64,000 bases of DNA from DATGUN01 sp035301285 (GCA_035301285.1 DATGUN010000017.1:1-64000), one strand, 5' to 3'; positions 8,308 through 17,847 are shown, numbered from the stretch's first letter. Notes: generated by a model from the sequence alone, not told the origin. A program made the numbers and translations.

Positions 8308-9051
8308 TCAGGACATGACCATACCCCCATCAATATGGATGGTTTGTCCGGTTATATAGTCCGCATCGTCAGAAGCTAGAAAACGAACTACTTTTGCTAC
8401 ATCTTCAGCTTCCCCCAATTTATTTAAAGGAATCATATCAAGCATGCCCTCTTTTTGTTCATCCGATAGAACATCTGTCATTTCAGTTGTAATAAATCCT
8501 GGTGCAACAGCGTTCACCAAAATATTCCGGCTGGCAAATTCCAATGCTGTTGTTTTGGTAAGTCCGATGACGCCTGCTTTTGCAGCGACGTAATTTGCTT
8601 GTCCCGGATTTCCAGCAACTCCGACAATGGATGCGACATTGATGATCTTGCCTTGCTTTTGTTTCATCATCTGTCTGGAAACGGCTTTTGTACAATTGAA
8701 GACACCTTTTAAATTCGTATCGATCACATCATCAAAGTCTTCCTCTTTCATGCGCATGATGAGGTTATCTTTGGTTACACCCGCATTATTCACTAAAATA
8801 TCAACTTTACCAAATGTCTGGACGACTTCTTTAACCATGTCCTTCATTTGTTTCCCATTACGGATATCTGCTCTTATACTGACTGATTTCCTGCCCATCC
8901 CTTCAATCTCCCGGACAACTTCTTCAGCTTTTTCAGTGTTATTGGCATAATTGACAACAACATCCGCTCCTTTTCCAGCAAGCTCCAATGCAATTGCCCG
9001 GCCAATTCCCCTTGAGGCACCGGTAACAACAGCTACCTTATCCTGTAACAT
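8308..9051 (-). CDS. fabG: 3-oxoacyl-ACP reductase FabG
   Basis: This NADPH-dependent short-chain dehydrogenase reduces beta-ketoacyl-ACP in each elongation cycle. With the start at ATG 9051 it has 247 residues: the nucleotide-binding motif TGASRGIG near residue 10, the structural LVNNAG motif, and the catalytic Ser-Tyr-Lys in INVASIVG...ANYVAAKAG. AAGGAGG lies six bases before this ATG. The longer reading from 9084 would start inside fabD without a ribosome binding site. It overlaps the fabD end by 14 bases, so the two are translationally coupled. Confidence 0.97.
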   Translation of the reverse strand: MLQDKVAVVTGASRGIGRAIALELAGKGADVVVNYANNTEKAEEVVREIEGMGRKSVSIRADIRNGKQMKDMVKEVVQTFGKVDILVNNAGVTKDNLIMRMKEEDFDDVIDTNLKGVFNCTKAVSRQMMKQKQGKIINVASIVGVAGNPGQANYVAAKAGVIGLTKTTALEFASRNILVNAVAPGFITTEMTDVLSDEQKEGMLDMIPLNKLGEAEDVAKVVRFLASDDADYITGQTIHIDGGMVMS

Positions 9052-9991
9052 GTTCATCCTCCTTATACCATGATAAAAATGCATCTAATGAAGCCATGTC
9101 CTGAACTGAAAAGTAATGTTGCGACTTGTCGATCTTTTTCACCAGACCACTCAGAACTTTACCCGTACCGACTTCAACAAACGCATCCACCTGCTCTTGT
9201 TTCATATTCTCAATGGATTCCTCAAAACGGACAGGCGAATATAATTGTTTGATCAACAAATCTTTTATGTCATCACGATTTTGGACTGGGGATGCTGTTA
9301 CGTTAGCATAAACCAGAGTTGTGGCATCATTGAACTGGATAGCATTCAGCTTTTCAGTCAGTTTTGCATTGGCTTTTTTCATTAAGCGTGAATGAAACGG
9401 ACCACTTACGTTTAAAGGTAATATACGCTTAGCACCATTTGCCTTTAATGCTTCCGTAGCTGTTTCGAGTCCCTTTACAGACCCGGAAATAACAATTTGC
9501 CCTGGGCAATTGAGATTGGCAATGTCCACGACTTCCTCGGTTTCAAGCCCTGCAAGCGTATCTTCAACAGCGTCTTGCTGCAATCCAAGGACAGCTTTCA
9601 TAGAACCTTGTCCCTTCGGAAAAGCTTCCTCCATTAATTTACCTCTTGCATTGACCAATGGAAGTGCATCCTCCAGCTGCAGTACCCCACTTGCCACAAG
9701 TGCACTATATTCACCTAAACTATGACCAACTGCCATTATAGGTTCTATCCCATGTTTATGCAATATGCGATATGTGGCAATGCTCGCCAGTAATAACGCA
9801 GGCTGTGCCACATCCGTTTCAGTCAAAGCGTCTTTCGGGCCTTCAAACATTCGTTCAGATAAAGAAAATCCTAAAATGTCATCAGCCTGTTTAAATAATG
9901 AGTGTACTTCCGGAAATGCATCATAAAATTCTTTTCCCATCCCAACCGTTTGCGACCCTTGGCCAGGAAACATAAAAGCCAATTTTTTCAT
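9038..9991 (-). CDS. fabD: Malonyl-CoA:ACP malonyltransferase FabD
   Basis: FabD transfers malonyl from CoA to ACP, supplying the extender unit. The 317-residue protein has the oxyanion-hole motif PGQGSQ at 9-14, the nucleophile elbow GHSLGEYSAL with Ser91, and the active-site histidine in GPFHSRLM. Its ATG directly follows the plsX stop codon (TGAATG), with a G-rich Shine-Dalgarno sequence inside the plsX end. The order fapR-plsX-fabD-fabG equals that in B. subtilis. Confidence 0.97.
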   Translation of the reverse strand: MKKLAFMFPGQGSQTVGMGKEFYDAFPEVHSLFKQADDILGFSLSERMFEGPKDALTETDVAQPALLLASIATYRILHKHGIEPIMAVGHSLGEYSALVASGVLQLEDALPLVNARGKLMEEAFPKGQGSMKAVLGLQQDAVEDTLAGLETEEVVDIANLNCPGQIVISGSVKGLETATEALKANGAKRILPLNVSGPFHSRLMKKANAKLTEKLNAIQFNDATTLVYANVTASPVQNRDDIKDLLIKQLYSPVRFEESIENMKQEQVDAFVEVGTGKVLSGLVKKIDKSQHYFSVQDMASLDAFLSWYKEDEHVTG

Positions 9992-10999
9992 TCATTCGTC
10001 CCCCCCAGCGGAAATTTCAACTTGTTCGATTGTTGTACGAATCGTATCTGTCACTTGATATTCAACCATATAGCACGCTTGATTGATCGCATTATATATA
10101 GCTCTGGCATTCGATGATCCATGAGCTTTAATGACAGGGGCTGCGAGACCGAACAAACCCGCACCACCATATTCCGAATAATCCAATTTATCTTTTAATC
10201 CTCTTAAATCTTTTTTGACCATACCAGCAGCTATTTTTGTTTTTAAAGATGACATAAACGTCTCTTTGATCATTGAGAACATACCCATTGCGGTACCTTC
10301 AATCGTTTTTAATGCTACGTTCCCCGAAAATCCATCCGTTACAACGACATCGCTTACCCCTGTCAGCAAATCACGTGCTTCGACATTCCCTATAAAATGA
10401 ACAGGGGCTTCCTTCAGCATTGCAAAAGCCTTTTTGGTCAAGTCATTTCCTTTTCCGTCTTCTGTTCCCACATTCAGCAATCCAACGGTCGGCCGTGCGA
10501 TTTGGCGTACCTTTTGCATATAGATTGAACCCATGACGGCATACTGCACAAGATGACTAGCTTTAGCATCAACGTTCGCCCCAACATCTAAAAGCAAAAA
10601 TCCTTTTCCTTCAATTGTTGGCAATGTAGGGCATAGAGCAGGGCGTGCAATGCCGGGGATACGCCCAACCCCAAATAACCCCGCGCTCATCAAAGCCCCC
10701 GTGTTACCGGCGGAAATACAAGCATCTGCCCGTCCTTCTTTCACTTCTTTTGCCATTAAAACAAGGGACGCTTTCTTCTTTCGGCGAACGGCCCTGACTG
10801 GCTCATCATCTGCGGTGATCATTTCATCTGTATGTATGACATGAATATGATCACGGTTGGTTAAAAATGGCTTTATTTGCCGCTCATCACCAATTAAAGT
10901 CACTTCCAGATTTTTTATGGAAGAGACGGCTTCCAACGCACCCAACACAATTTCCTTTGGTGCATTGTCTCCTCCCATTGCATCTATCGCAAGTTTCAT
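9992..10999 (-). CDS. plsX: Phosphate acyltransferase PlsX
   Basis: PlsX converts acyl-ACP to acyl-phosphate, the donor used by PlsY to start phospholipid synthesis. It has 335 residues with the N-terminal DAMGGDNAPKEIV, the CISAGNTGALMSAG segment and the DGFSGNVALKTIEG motif typical of the family. The ATG follows AAGGGG and lies 15 bases after fapR. It is the second gene of the FapR-regulated operon and couples membrane lipid synthesis to malonyl-CoA supply. Confidence 0.97.
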   Translation of the reverse strand: MKLAIDAMGGDNAPKEIVLGALEAVSSIKNLEVTLIGDERQIKPFLTNRDHIHVIHTDEMITADDEPVRAVRRKKKASLVLMAKEVKEGRADACISAGNTGALMSAGLFGVGRIPGIARPALCPTLPTIEGKGFLLLDVGANVDAKASHLVQYAVMGSIYMQKVRQIARPTVGLLNVGTEDGKGNDLTKKAFAMLKEAPVHFIGNVEARDLLTGVSDVVVTDGFSGNVALKTIEGTAMGMFSMIKETFMSSLKTKIAAGMVKKDLRGLKDKLDYSEYGGAGLFGLAAPVIKAHGSSNARAIYNAINQACYMVEYQVTDTIRTTIEQVEISAGGDE

Positions 11000-11014
11000 A
11001 TCGTCATTCCCCTT

Positions 11015-11578
11015 CTATGATTGGCTTTCATGATACATATGGAAAACGCCACTGAACACGACTTCATTGTCAACATAGCTTTTTACATGAACAATGGTTT
11101 TCGCCCGTTTATCACTATCTTCAACAGTTGCTTTAGCGATGACTCTTTCACCTTGTTTGACCTGTCGCTTGAATTTGATCTGTGATGAAGTCGTCAGTGC
11201 AAGTTCATCATTGATGACCGCTACAGCAAGTGAATTCGCTTGCGCAAATAAATGATGGCCACGAGCTATTTTATTTCTCGAGAAAACATGTTCAGAACTT
11301 ATTTCCAATATGGATATAGCGCGTTCATCCAATTCCAAATCAATCACTTCTCCAATCACTTCGTCAATCGGAAGTGCCTTGACTGTTTCATTCCATTGAT
11401 TGGCAGCAACAGATTTGATACGTTCGCGTAACTCTGGTATCGCCAGTTCCATTCGATCCAGTCGGATCGTTTGAATACTGACATCAAACTTTTCCGCTAA
11501 TGCTTTATCGGTCATAAATGGGGTATTCTGAAGTGTTTCTTTCAATTCTTTCTGACGATCTGGCTTTGTTTGTTTCAT
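11015..11578 (-). CDS. fapR: Fatty acid biosynthesis repressor FapR
   Basis: FapR represses fatty acid and phospholipid genes and is released by malonyl-CoA. The 187-residue protein has an N-terminal helix-turn-helix (TDKALAEKFDVSIQTIRLDRMEL, about 23-45), a linker helix, and a C-terminal hot-dog effector domain containing the ARGHHLFAQANSLAVAV segment. The Shine-Dalgarno sequence is weak (GGATGGTG). A FapR box lies in its own promoter, so it is autoregulated with plsX-fabD-fabG. Annotated with high certainty from sequence and context. Confidence 0.96.
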   Translation of the reverse strand: MKQTKPDRQKELKETLQNTPFMTDKALAEKFDVSIQTIRLDRMELAIPELRERIKSVAANQWNETVKALPIDEVIGEVIDLELDERAISILEISSEHVFSRNKIARGHHLFAQANSLAVAVINDELALTTSSQIKFKRQVKQGERVIAKATVEDSDKRAKTIVHVKSYVDNEVVFSGVFHMYHESQS

Positions 11579-11730
11579 CTCGCACCATCCATTTTAAATG
11601 CATGTTCTATAAATGTATAAATTGATTCAACTTGATCGAGCTTCTGATCAATCTCACATATTTTTCCGTCAATATATATCCATTTAGGTCATGATTTCAG
11701 TTAGATGAAAATCGTGCTGCATTGATAATA

Positions 11731-11747
11731 CTAAGACTTGGTACTAA
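11731..11747 (-). promoter_or_regulatory. FapR operator
   Basis: On the minus strand the 17-mer TTAGTACCAAGTCTTAG closely matches the imperfect palindrome bound by B. subtilis FapR. It begins four bases after the -10 box of the fapR promoter, so it covers the transcription start, as expected for a roadblock/repressor site. Confidence 0.9.
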
Positions 11748-11751
11748 TAGT

Positions 11752-11780
11752 AATATATAATATGAAAATTAAATATGCAA
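11752..11780 (-). promoter_or_regulatory. Sigma-A promoter of fapR-plsX-fabD-fabG
   Basis: TTGCAT (11775-11780) and TATATT (11752-11757) are spaced by exactly 17 bases on the minus strand. The -35 starts nine bases after the recG stop codon. The predicted 5' leader to the fapR start is about 160 bases, in which I see only a small TTGATC/GATCAA hairpin (11633-11652). Confidence 0.8.
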
Positions 11781-11788
11781 GTATTCTT

Positions 11789-13831
11789 TTAGTCCAGTTT
11801 TTCATGAACAAATGATTGTTTTTCCAATTGTTCGTTTAAGGGTTTATATGCTTCATCTGATACCAGTAGGTTATTTTCTATGATATCGCTGGCATCTTGC
11901 CTTGCCGTTTCCAGTGCGCGATAGTCATGAACCATGTCCGCAACTTTAAATTCAGGTACACCGCTTTGCTTCCGCCCAAAAAAATCCCCTGGTCCGCGTA
12001 ATTTCAAATCTTTCTCTGATAATTCAAAGCCATTGTTCGTTTCAGTCATGATTTGCATACGCTCTTTACCAATGTCACCTTTAGGATCAGCAATCAGGAT
12101 ACAATAACTTTTTTTCACGCCCCGACCGACACGTCCACGCAATTGATGCAATTGGGATAAACCGAACCGCTGGGCATCATAGATAATCATCGTTGTGGCA
12201 TTGGGAATATTCACACCGACCTCTACAACCGTTGTAGAAACAAGGATCTGTATATCGTTTTCGGAAAATGCATGCATCACCCTTTCCTTTTCATCTGTTT
12301 CCAAGCGACCATGCATCAATCCAACTTGAATATCTTCAGAATAGTAATCCTGTAGTTGATGATATAGATCAACAGCATTTTGAATATCCAATTTATCCGA
12401 CTCTTCAATTAACGGACAAACAACATAGGCTTGTTCACCATTCTTTATCCGTTTTTGGACAAAAGCCAGAACACGGTCCAACATATTCTCCTTTACCCAA
12501 TAAGTTTCAATGGTTTGCCTGCCTTTAGGCATTTCATCAATAACAGATACATCCATATCACCAAACGCTGTAATCGCCAACGTTCTAGGAATCGGGGTGG
12601 CGGTCATGAATAAAACATCAGGGTGCAAACCTTTTTCCCTGAGTGATCGTCGTTGTTCGACACCAAACCGGTGCTGTTCATCGACTATGACAAATCCCAG
12701 ATCATTGAAATTCACATCTTCTTGAATAAGGGCATGTGTACCGACAACGATATCCATTTCCTGACTTAAGATGGAATCAAGTCTCTCCGTCCGTTCTTTG
12801 CCTTTTATCGAGCTCGTCAACAACGTAACATTGGCATAACCCTTGAACATGTCCCGTAATGACTCAAAATGCTGATTTGCCAATATTTCAGTAGGGACCA
12901 TAAACGCACCTTGTTTCCCAGCTGTAATTGCTGCATAAAGGCATATTGCAGCTACGGCAGTCTTTCCAGATCCGACATCACCTTGCAAAAGTCTATTCAT
13001 GCGGTAGCGAGATTTCATATCTGTCAATATTTGCTTAAGTGATTTTTCCTGAGCGTTTGTAAGGTTATAAGGGAGATGTCCGATAAAAGTTTGAATGTTG
13101 TTGGTATCATAATTGATTTGATTGCCTGTGGTTGCTTCGCGTTTCATCTTTCTCAAAAGCTGCATTTTCAATTGAAAAAGCAAAAATTCTTCATATATGA
13201 TTCTTCGTTTCGCGTGTTTTAATGCTGTTTTACTCTTTGGATAATGCATCGTCTTAATCGCAGAATGTATATCCGGGAGTTTATAGGCATCTGTATATCG
13301 TGACGGCAATGTTTCAACGACAAACGGAAGGTTAGTCACGATGACCTGTTGAATGATTTTTTTAAGTCTTTTTTGTGTCAGGTCACCTTTTACGGAATAC
13401 ATCGGTTGGATGGTTTTTTCTTCATCAATCCTCCCCATCTTATAATTTTGGACGGTAATCTGCAGGCGATGCATATCCCACTTACCTGTCAGTGTGATGA
13501 TATCCCCCTGATGAATATGCTTTTTGGCAAATGCACGATTGAACATCACAGCTTTTACAGCCACATTTTCCACCTCGACAGTGAACATGAGGCGTGATTT
13601 TTTCCGACCATAATAAGAAAGGGAGGGGTCATGTACTACCCGTCCCTCGATGGTGACACTATCATCATGAATCAATTCTTGAAGTGGTTTGATTTCAAAA
13701 ACCTGGTAGCGGTAAGGAAAATAAAACAACGCATCTTCCATTGTATATATGCCGACAGCGTTTAATTGCTCTCGAACCTTCTCACCGACCCCTTTTATTT
13801 CGTTTATCGATTGACTTAACAAACGGATCAC
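11789..13831 (-). CDS. recG: ATP-dependent DNA helicase RecG
   Basis: RecG is a branch-migrating translocase that regresses stalled forks and processes Holliday junctions. The 680 residues comprise an N-terminal wedge with an OB fold (about 50-160), a helicase domain with Walker A GDVGSGKTAVA near 285, the DEQH box VDEQHRFG and TATPIPRTLA, then the C-terminal helicase lobe with QLRGRVGRG. The start is GTG at 13831, giving MIRLLSQSINEIKGVGEK, which aligns with known RecG starts; its Shine-Dalgarno sequence is weak. Only five bases separate it from sdaAA, so they are probably co-transcribed. Confidence 0.97.
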   Translation of the reverse strand: MIRLLSQSINEIKGVGEKVREQLNAVGIYTMEDALFYFPYRYQVFEIKPLQELIHDDSVTIEGRVVHDPSLSYYGRKKSRLMFTVEVENVAVKAVMFNRAFAKKHIHQGDIITLTGKWDMHRLQITVQNYKMGRIDEEKTIQPMYSVKGDLTQKRLKKIIQQVIVTNLPFVVETLPSRYTDAYKLPDIHSAIKTMHYPKSKTALKHAKRRIIYEEFLLFQLKMQLLRKMKREATTGNQINYDTNNIQTFIGHLPYNLTNAQEKSLKQILTDMKSRYRMNRLLQGDVGSGKTAVAAICLYAAITAGKQGAFMVPTEILANQHFESLRDMFKGYANVTLLTSSIKGKERTERLDSILSQEMDIVVGTHALIQEDVNFNDLGFVIVDEQHRFGVEQRRSLREKGLHPDVLFMTATPIPRTLAITAFGDMDVSVIDEMPKGRQTIETYWVKENMLDRVLAFVQKRIKNGEQAYVVCPLIEESDKLDIQNAVDLYHQLQDYYSEDIQVGLMHGRLETDEKERVMHAFSENDIQILVSTTVVEVGVNIPNATTMIIYDAQRFGLSQLHQLRGRVGRGVKKSYCILIADPKGDIGKERMQIMTETNNGFELSEKDLKLRGPGDFFGRKQSGVPEFKVADMVHDYRALETARQDASDIIENNLLVSDEAYKPLNEQLEKQSFVHEKLD

Positions 13832-13836
13832 TCTTT

Positions 13837-14712
13837 CTATAAGGACATTCCAAAAATCTTTTCTTTTAACAGGCGCCCTGTAGGTGTATCAGCGAGTCCT
13901 CCTTCACCTGTTTCCCGTAGTGTCGATGGCATGGTTTGGCCGATACGGTACATCGCACCGATTACCTCATCACACGGAATACGGCTTGTCACACCAGCAA
14001 GTGCCATATCTGCCGAAACAATAGCAAGTGATGACCCACCGGCATTCCGTTTGACACATGGTACTTCGACAAGTCCCGCAACTGGATCACAAACCAATCC
14101 AAGCATATTTTTCAAAGTCATCGCAAAAGCTTCCGAGGATTGCTGCGGTGTACCTCCCGCCATCTCTACGATGGCAGCAGAAGCCATGGCCCCAGCAGAT
14201 CCCACTTCAGCCTGACAACCACCCGTCGCTCCGGAAATAAAAGCGTTGTTGGCGACAACGAAACCAAACGCTCCAGCAGTAAATAAGTAACGGACCATTT
14301 GTTCACGGGTTGGATGAAGTTGATTTTTCACTGCAAATAGCGTTCCGGGGACACATCCTGCACTCCCCGCAGTCGGTGTCGCACAAATCGTTCCCATTGC
14401 CGCGTTGACCTCATTCGTCCCCATGGCTTTACTGACAGCATCCATTAATAGATGGCCTGACAAAGGTGTTTTCTCTTTCATGTAATTTTGAATCAGGACT
14501 GCATCTCCCCCAGTCAGTCCTGTCACAGATTCAACACCTTTCAGACTATCTTCAATCGCTTTTTCCATCACATCCAGATTCTTTTCCATTTCCGAATAAA
14601 CGTCTTCACGTGTTTTTTCTTTCGCTTCCATTTCTTGACGTATCATCACTTCAGATATCAGAATATTTTCTTTTTCAGCTATATTGACTAATTCTTTCAC
14701 ATTACGGAACAT
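13837..14712 (-). CDS. sdaAA: L-serine dehydratase alpha subunit (iron-sulfur)
   Basis: With the beta subunit this [4Fe-4S] enzyme deaminates L-serine to pyruvate and ammonia. The 291-residue protein has the cysteine motifs CATPTAGSAGCVPG, GGCQAEVGSAGAM and CDPVAGLVEVPC that ligate the cluster. The N-terminus MFRNVKEL agrees with B. subtilis SdaAA. It starts 16 bases after sdaAB, with a G-rich Shine-Dalgarno sequence somewhat far from the ATG. The pair lies between fakA and recG as in B. subtilis. Confidence 0.96.
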   Translation of the reverse strand: MFRNVKELVNIAEKENILISEVMIRQEMEAKEKTREDVYSEMEKNLDVMEKAIEDSLKGVESVTGLTGGDAVLIQNYMKEKTPLSGHLLMDAVSKAMGTNEVNAAMGTICATPTAGSAGCVPGTLFAVKNQLHPTREQMVRYLFTAGAFGFVVANNAFISGATGGCQAEVGSAGAMASAAIVEMAGGTPQQSSEAFAMTLKNMLGLVCDPVAGLVEVPCVKRNAGGSSLAIVSADMALAGVTSRIPCDEVIGAMYRIGQTMPSTLRETGEGGLADTPTGRLLKEKIFGMSL

Positions 14713-14728
14713 GTTACAATAATCCCCC

Positions 14729-15391
14729 TCAGCTCGTTATTTTTGTAATGCGTATGATGTTATCACTGTGTTCCAGTTCCATTAAAATGGAATCTTCTAT
14801 ATTTTGATCGACCTCGATAACCATCAACGCTTCCTCACCGACATCTTTTCGGTTCACTTCCATATGCCCGATGTTGATTTCATGCTTGGCAAGTATTTGT
14901 GTAACGGAGGCGATTGCTCCAAAGCGGTCATTATGCATAATCAATATCGCTGGGTGATTACCTGATAGGCGTAATTCAAACCCATTCAATTCCGTTATTT
15001 CCACCTTGCCACCGCCAATTGAAATGCCCGTAAGTTCGATACTTTCCGTTTCATTGCCGAGCTCGATTCTGGCAGTGTTGGGATGGTTGCTAGAGGCTGG
15101 TTCTTCTTCAAAATGAATGTCGATGCCTTTATCTTTCGCTGTTTGTATGGATTGCCCCATTCGAGGATCATCAGTTTCATAACCGAGCAAACCACCCACG
15201 AGAGCAAAATCCGTCCCATGTCCTTTATATGTCTTGGCAAACGATTCATAAAGGTGGATTGTCGCCCATGTAGGCTCTTTGCCAAATAAATTTCGCGCGG
15301 CTTTACCAATTCGAGCTGCACCCGCAGTATGTGAACTTGATGGTCCAATCATGACTGGACCAATAATATCAAAAACAGAGTTGAATTTCAT
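14729..15391 (-). CDS. sdaAB: L-serine dehydratase beta subunit
   Basis: This is the partner of sdaAA. With ATG at 15391 (after GGTGGTG) it has 220 residues and starts MKFNSVFDIIGPVMIGPSSSHTAG, the conserved beta-domain opening. A C-terminal ACT domain (AILIMHNDRFGAIASVTQILAKH, about 145-167) probably binds serine. The longer reading from 15406 lacks a ribosome binding site. A candidate extended -10 promoter lies about 55 bases upstream. Confidence 0.96.
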   Translation of the reverse strand: MKFNSVFDIIGPVMIGPSSSHTAGAARIGKAARNLFGKEPTWATIHLYESFAKTYKGHGTDFALVGGLLGYETDDPRMGQSIQTAKDKGIDIHFEEEPASSNHPNTARIELGNETESIELTGISIGGGKVEITELNGFELRLSGNHPAILIMHNDRFGAIASVTQILAKHEINIGHMEVNRKDVGEEALMVIEVDQNIEDSILMELEHSDNIIRITKITS

Positions 15392-15445
15392 AATACACAC
15401 CACCAATTCTAATCAAATTACCTTCTTGCATTTTTTCCTGCCTCA

Positions 15446-15474
15446 AGTATAACAAACAAATCAGGTTTTGTATC
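15446..15474 (-). promoter_or_regulatory. Candidate promoter for sdaAB-sdaAA-recG
   Basis: The minus strand has TGTTATACT, an extended -10 (TATACT at 15446-15451), with GATACA 17 bases upstream as a partial -35. The rest of the 280-base gap holds the fakA terminator and AT-rich sequence without an open frame that looks genuine. A second weaker TTGACA near 15607 lacks a good -10. Confidence 0.5.
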
Positions 15475-15614
15475 ATCGAAACACACGTTTCACACAAATG
15501 AGAGCGGTAAAAAAAGATTTGGTTTTCACATTAGACAAAATTCAGATATAGGATAAGAACACTTTCATTAGCCTTACCCTTTTATGAACATGCTCACTGT
15601 ATAATGTCAACACG

Positions 15615-15649
15615 AAAAATCCACCTCATTCTAGTTTAAGAGGTGGATT
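15615..15649 (-). terminator. Terminator after asp23-fakA
   Basis: AATCCACCTC and GAGGTGGATT form a ten-pair stem followed on the minus strand by TTTTT. It lies 22 bases after the fakA stop codon and isolates it from sdaAB. Confidence 0.88.
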
Positions 15650-15671
15650 CCGTCTTACAATCGATAAGCGA

Positions 15672-17333
15672 TTATTCCACTGATAATATATACGAATATA
15701 TCGGTTGGTTTCCTTCATGTATTTCTATTTCCATGTCGGGATAAGACGTTTCCAGACTGGCCATAAGGTCATCCATATCTTCACGAGAGACATCTTCCCC
15801 ATATAATACGGTTAATATTTCATCATCTTCCGTGATCATTTCTTTCAATAATAGTTTCACTGTATCTTGTTCGTCTTTTGCTGTTGCTTTGATATCACCA
15901 TCATATATCCCCATATAATGACCTTTTTCAATCGTGATCCCATCAATTTGGGTATCTCGAACAGCATAAGTTACTTGTCCACTTTTAACATCTTCAATAG
16001 CCATTGTCATCTGTTCTCGATTAGCTTCAAGTTCTATATCAGGCTGAAAGCTTAAAATAGAGCTGATACCTTGTGGAATGGTTTTGGTCGGGATGACAGC
16101 TACATTCCCATCTGCTAATTCCGCTGCTTGTTCTGCAGCCATGATTATGTTTTTATTATTGGGTAAAATGATCACCTTATGGGCATTCGCATTTTCAATC
16201 GCATCGGTAATATCCTTTGTGCTGGGATTCATTGTTTGTCCGCCTTCAATGACATGTGTCGCACCTAAACTTTCAAACAAAGATTTAATACCTGATCCCA
16301 TCACAACACTTATGATTGCAAAATCTTCTTTTTCTTTTTTCTCGCGCGTGTTTTCTCCGACAATCGCGGTATGTTGTTTTCGCATATTTTCAATCTTCAT
16401 ATTGATAAGACTGCCGAAACGTTGCCCCAATGTCATCGCTTCACCAGGATATTCCGTATGTACATGCACTTTCACAATCTCTTCGTCGGATACAACCAAG
16501 AGCGAATCACCGCGTTCACTGAGTTCTTTACGGAATGTATCTTCATCGAAAGGGTGTTCCTTAAGTTTATCCGCTTCCAGTTCAACCATAAATTCCGTGC
16601 AATAACCGTATTTTATTTCAGAGGTATCCATAAAATCTTGTGCGATTTTATGATGTTCTGCGTTCACCATTTCGTCCATATCCGCTTCCGATATATCCTC
16701 TTCCGGCAGATCTTCACCTTTCAATACTGCTACAAACCCTTCATAAATCGTAACAAGACCCTGTCCTCCAGAATCGACAACGCCTACTTCTTTTAACAAA
16801 GGAAGTAATTCGGGTGTACGTTTCAACGATGCCTTTGCTTCGTTGAGAACTGCTTCCATAAACACATCGACCCGTTTTTCTTTTTCAGCTATTGCCATTG
16901 CCTTTTCAGCCGCGTCTTTAGCAACCGTCAAAATAGTTCCTTCAACAGGTTTCATGACGGCTTTATATGCTGTTTTTACACCATTATCAAACGCCTCGGC
17001 CATTTCCATGGATGATAAGGTCTCTTTGGTTTCCATCATTTTACTGAAGCCACGGAATAATTGCGATAAAATAACGCCTGAGTTCCCTCTGGCTCCCATC
17101 AGCAGGCCTTTGGCAAATGCACCGGATACATCCGATACGTTGGCGCTTTTTATTTTCTTGACTTCATTTGCCCCGGATGTCATCGACAAATTCATATTTG
17201 TTCCTGTATCACCATCCGGGACTGGAAATACATTCAAGGTATCAATTTTTTCGGCATTATTCGCCAAATGACGCGCACCCTGCAAGATCATTTGGGTTAA
17301 TGTTTTGCCGTCTATTGTTTCCATCGTCACCAT
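15672..17333 (-). CDS. fakA: Fatty acid kinase FakA (YloV), DhaL-domain protein
   Basis: FakA phosphorylates fatty acids bound by FakB proteins so that PlsX/PlsY can use exogenous acyl chains. The 553 residues match YloV: an N-terminal DhaL-type ATP-binding domain (about 1-205) with NVFPVPDGDTGTNMNLSM and GARGNSGVILSQLFRG, a middle domain, and a C-terminal DegV/FakB-like region. The start is at 17333 after GGAGGAGG; ATG at 17324 is an alternative. It is 27 bases after the asp23 homologue, the usual pair. Its place near fapR, plsX and acpP fits a lipid role. Confidence 0.94.
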   Translation of the reverse strand: MVTMETIDGKTLTQMILQGARHLANNAEKIDTLNVFPVPDGDTGTNMNLSMTSGANEVKKIKSANVSDVSGAFAKGLLMGARGNSGVILSQLFRGFSKMMETKETLSSMEMAEAFDNGVKTAYKAVMKPVEGTILTVAKDAAEKAMAIAEKEKRVDVFMEAVLNEAKASLKRTPELLPLLKEVGVVDSGGQGLVTIYEGFVAVLKGEDLPEEDISEADMDEMVNAEHHKIAQDFMDTSEIKYGYCTEFMVELEADKLKEHPFDEDTFRKELSERGDSLLVVSDEEIVKVHVHTEYPGEAMTLGQRFGSLINMKIENMRKQHTAIVGENTREKKEKEDFAIISVVMGSGIKSLFESLGATHVIEGGQTMNPSTKDITDAIENANAHKVIILPNNKNIIMAAEQAAELADGNVAVIPTKTIPQGISSILSFQPDIELEANREQMTMAIEDVKSGQVTYAVRDTQIDGITIEKGHYMGIYDGDIKATAKDEQDTVKLLLKEMITEDDEILTVLYGEDVSREDMDDLMASLETSYPDMEIEIHEGNQPIYSYILSVE

Positions 17334-17360
17334 AATCCTCCTCCAATATTACTCGCGAAA

Positions 17361-17726
17361 CTACTCGTCTTTTGATACTCGGACCCCTTGTACATAAATG
17401 TTTACAGAACTGACTGACAGTCCTAACGATTGACTGAGTGTATATTTCACCTGTGATTGAACATTATGCGCTATTTCGGATATTTTTGTTCCATAACTGA
17501 CGATTATATACATATCAATGTGTAAGTTGTTTTCTTCCTGCCTTACAATGACGCCACGAGAAAAGTTTTCTTTTCGTAGAATTTCACTGATTCCATCTTT
17601 GATTTGATTTTTTGAAGCCATTCCGACAATACCATAGCATCCTTCTGCTGCCCCTCCCGCTATGGTAGCAATGACATCATTCGTAATGGTTACCTGACCA
17701 TCATTTGTATGAAGTTCTATGGACAT
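17361..17726 (-). CDS. yloU: Asp23/YloU family envelope protein
   Basis: This 121-residue Asp23 (alkaline shock protein 23) family protein is encoded upstream of fakA in most Bacillales. The segments TITNDVIATIAGGAAEGCYGIVGMAS and GVIVRQEENNLHIDMYIIVSYG are typical. The family is associated with the membrane and cell-envelope homeostasis, with no catalytic activity known. The ATG follows AAAGGAGG. A TTGACA promoter is predicted upstream, and transcription diverges from the FNR-like gene. Confidence 0.93.
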   Translation of the reverse strand: MSIELHTNDGQVTITNDVIATIAGGAAEGCYGIVGMASKNQIKDGISEILRKENFSRGVIVRQEENNLHIDMYIIVSYGTKISEIAHNVQSQVKYTLSQSLGLSVSSVNIYVQGVRVSKDE

Positions 17727-17818
17727 TTTTATCCTCCTTTAAATCGAGCCAGCATATCATGCATATTTTACTACAAAGCATACAATATTAAAAGAATCTT
17801 TTTCTGATTGACACTTTT

Positions 17819-17847
17819 ACTATGAAAGATTCATTCCTTTCTGTCAA
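17819..17847 (-). promoter_or_regulatory. Candidate promoter for yloU-fakA
   Basis: TTGACA (17842-17847) and CATAGT (17819-17824) are spaced by 17 bases on the minus strand. A second perfect TTGACA lies on the plus strand at 17808-17813 facing it, so the two hexamers form an inverted pair in the divergent region before the FNR-like gene. The plus-strand copy lacks a good -10 box. Confidence 0.5.
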
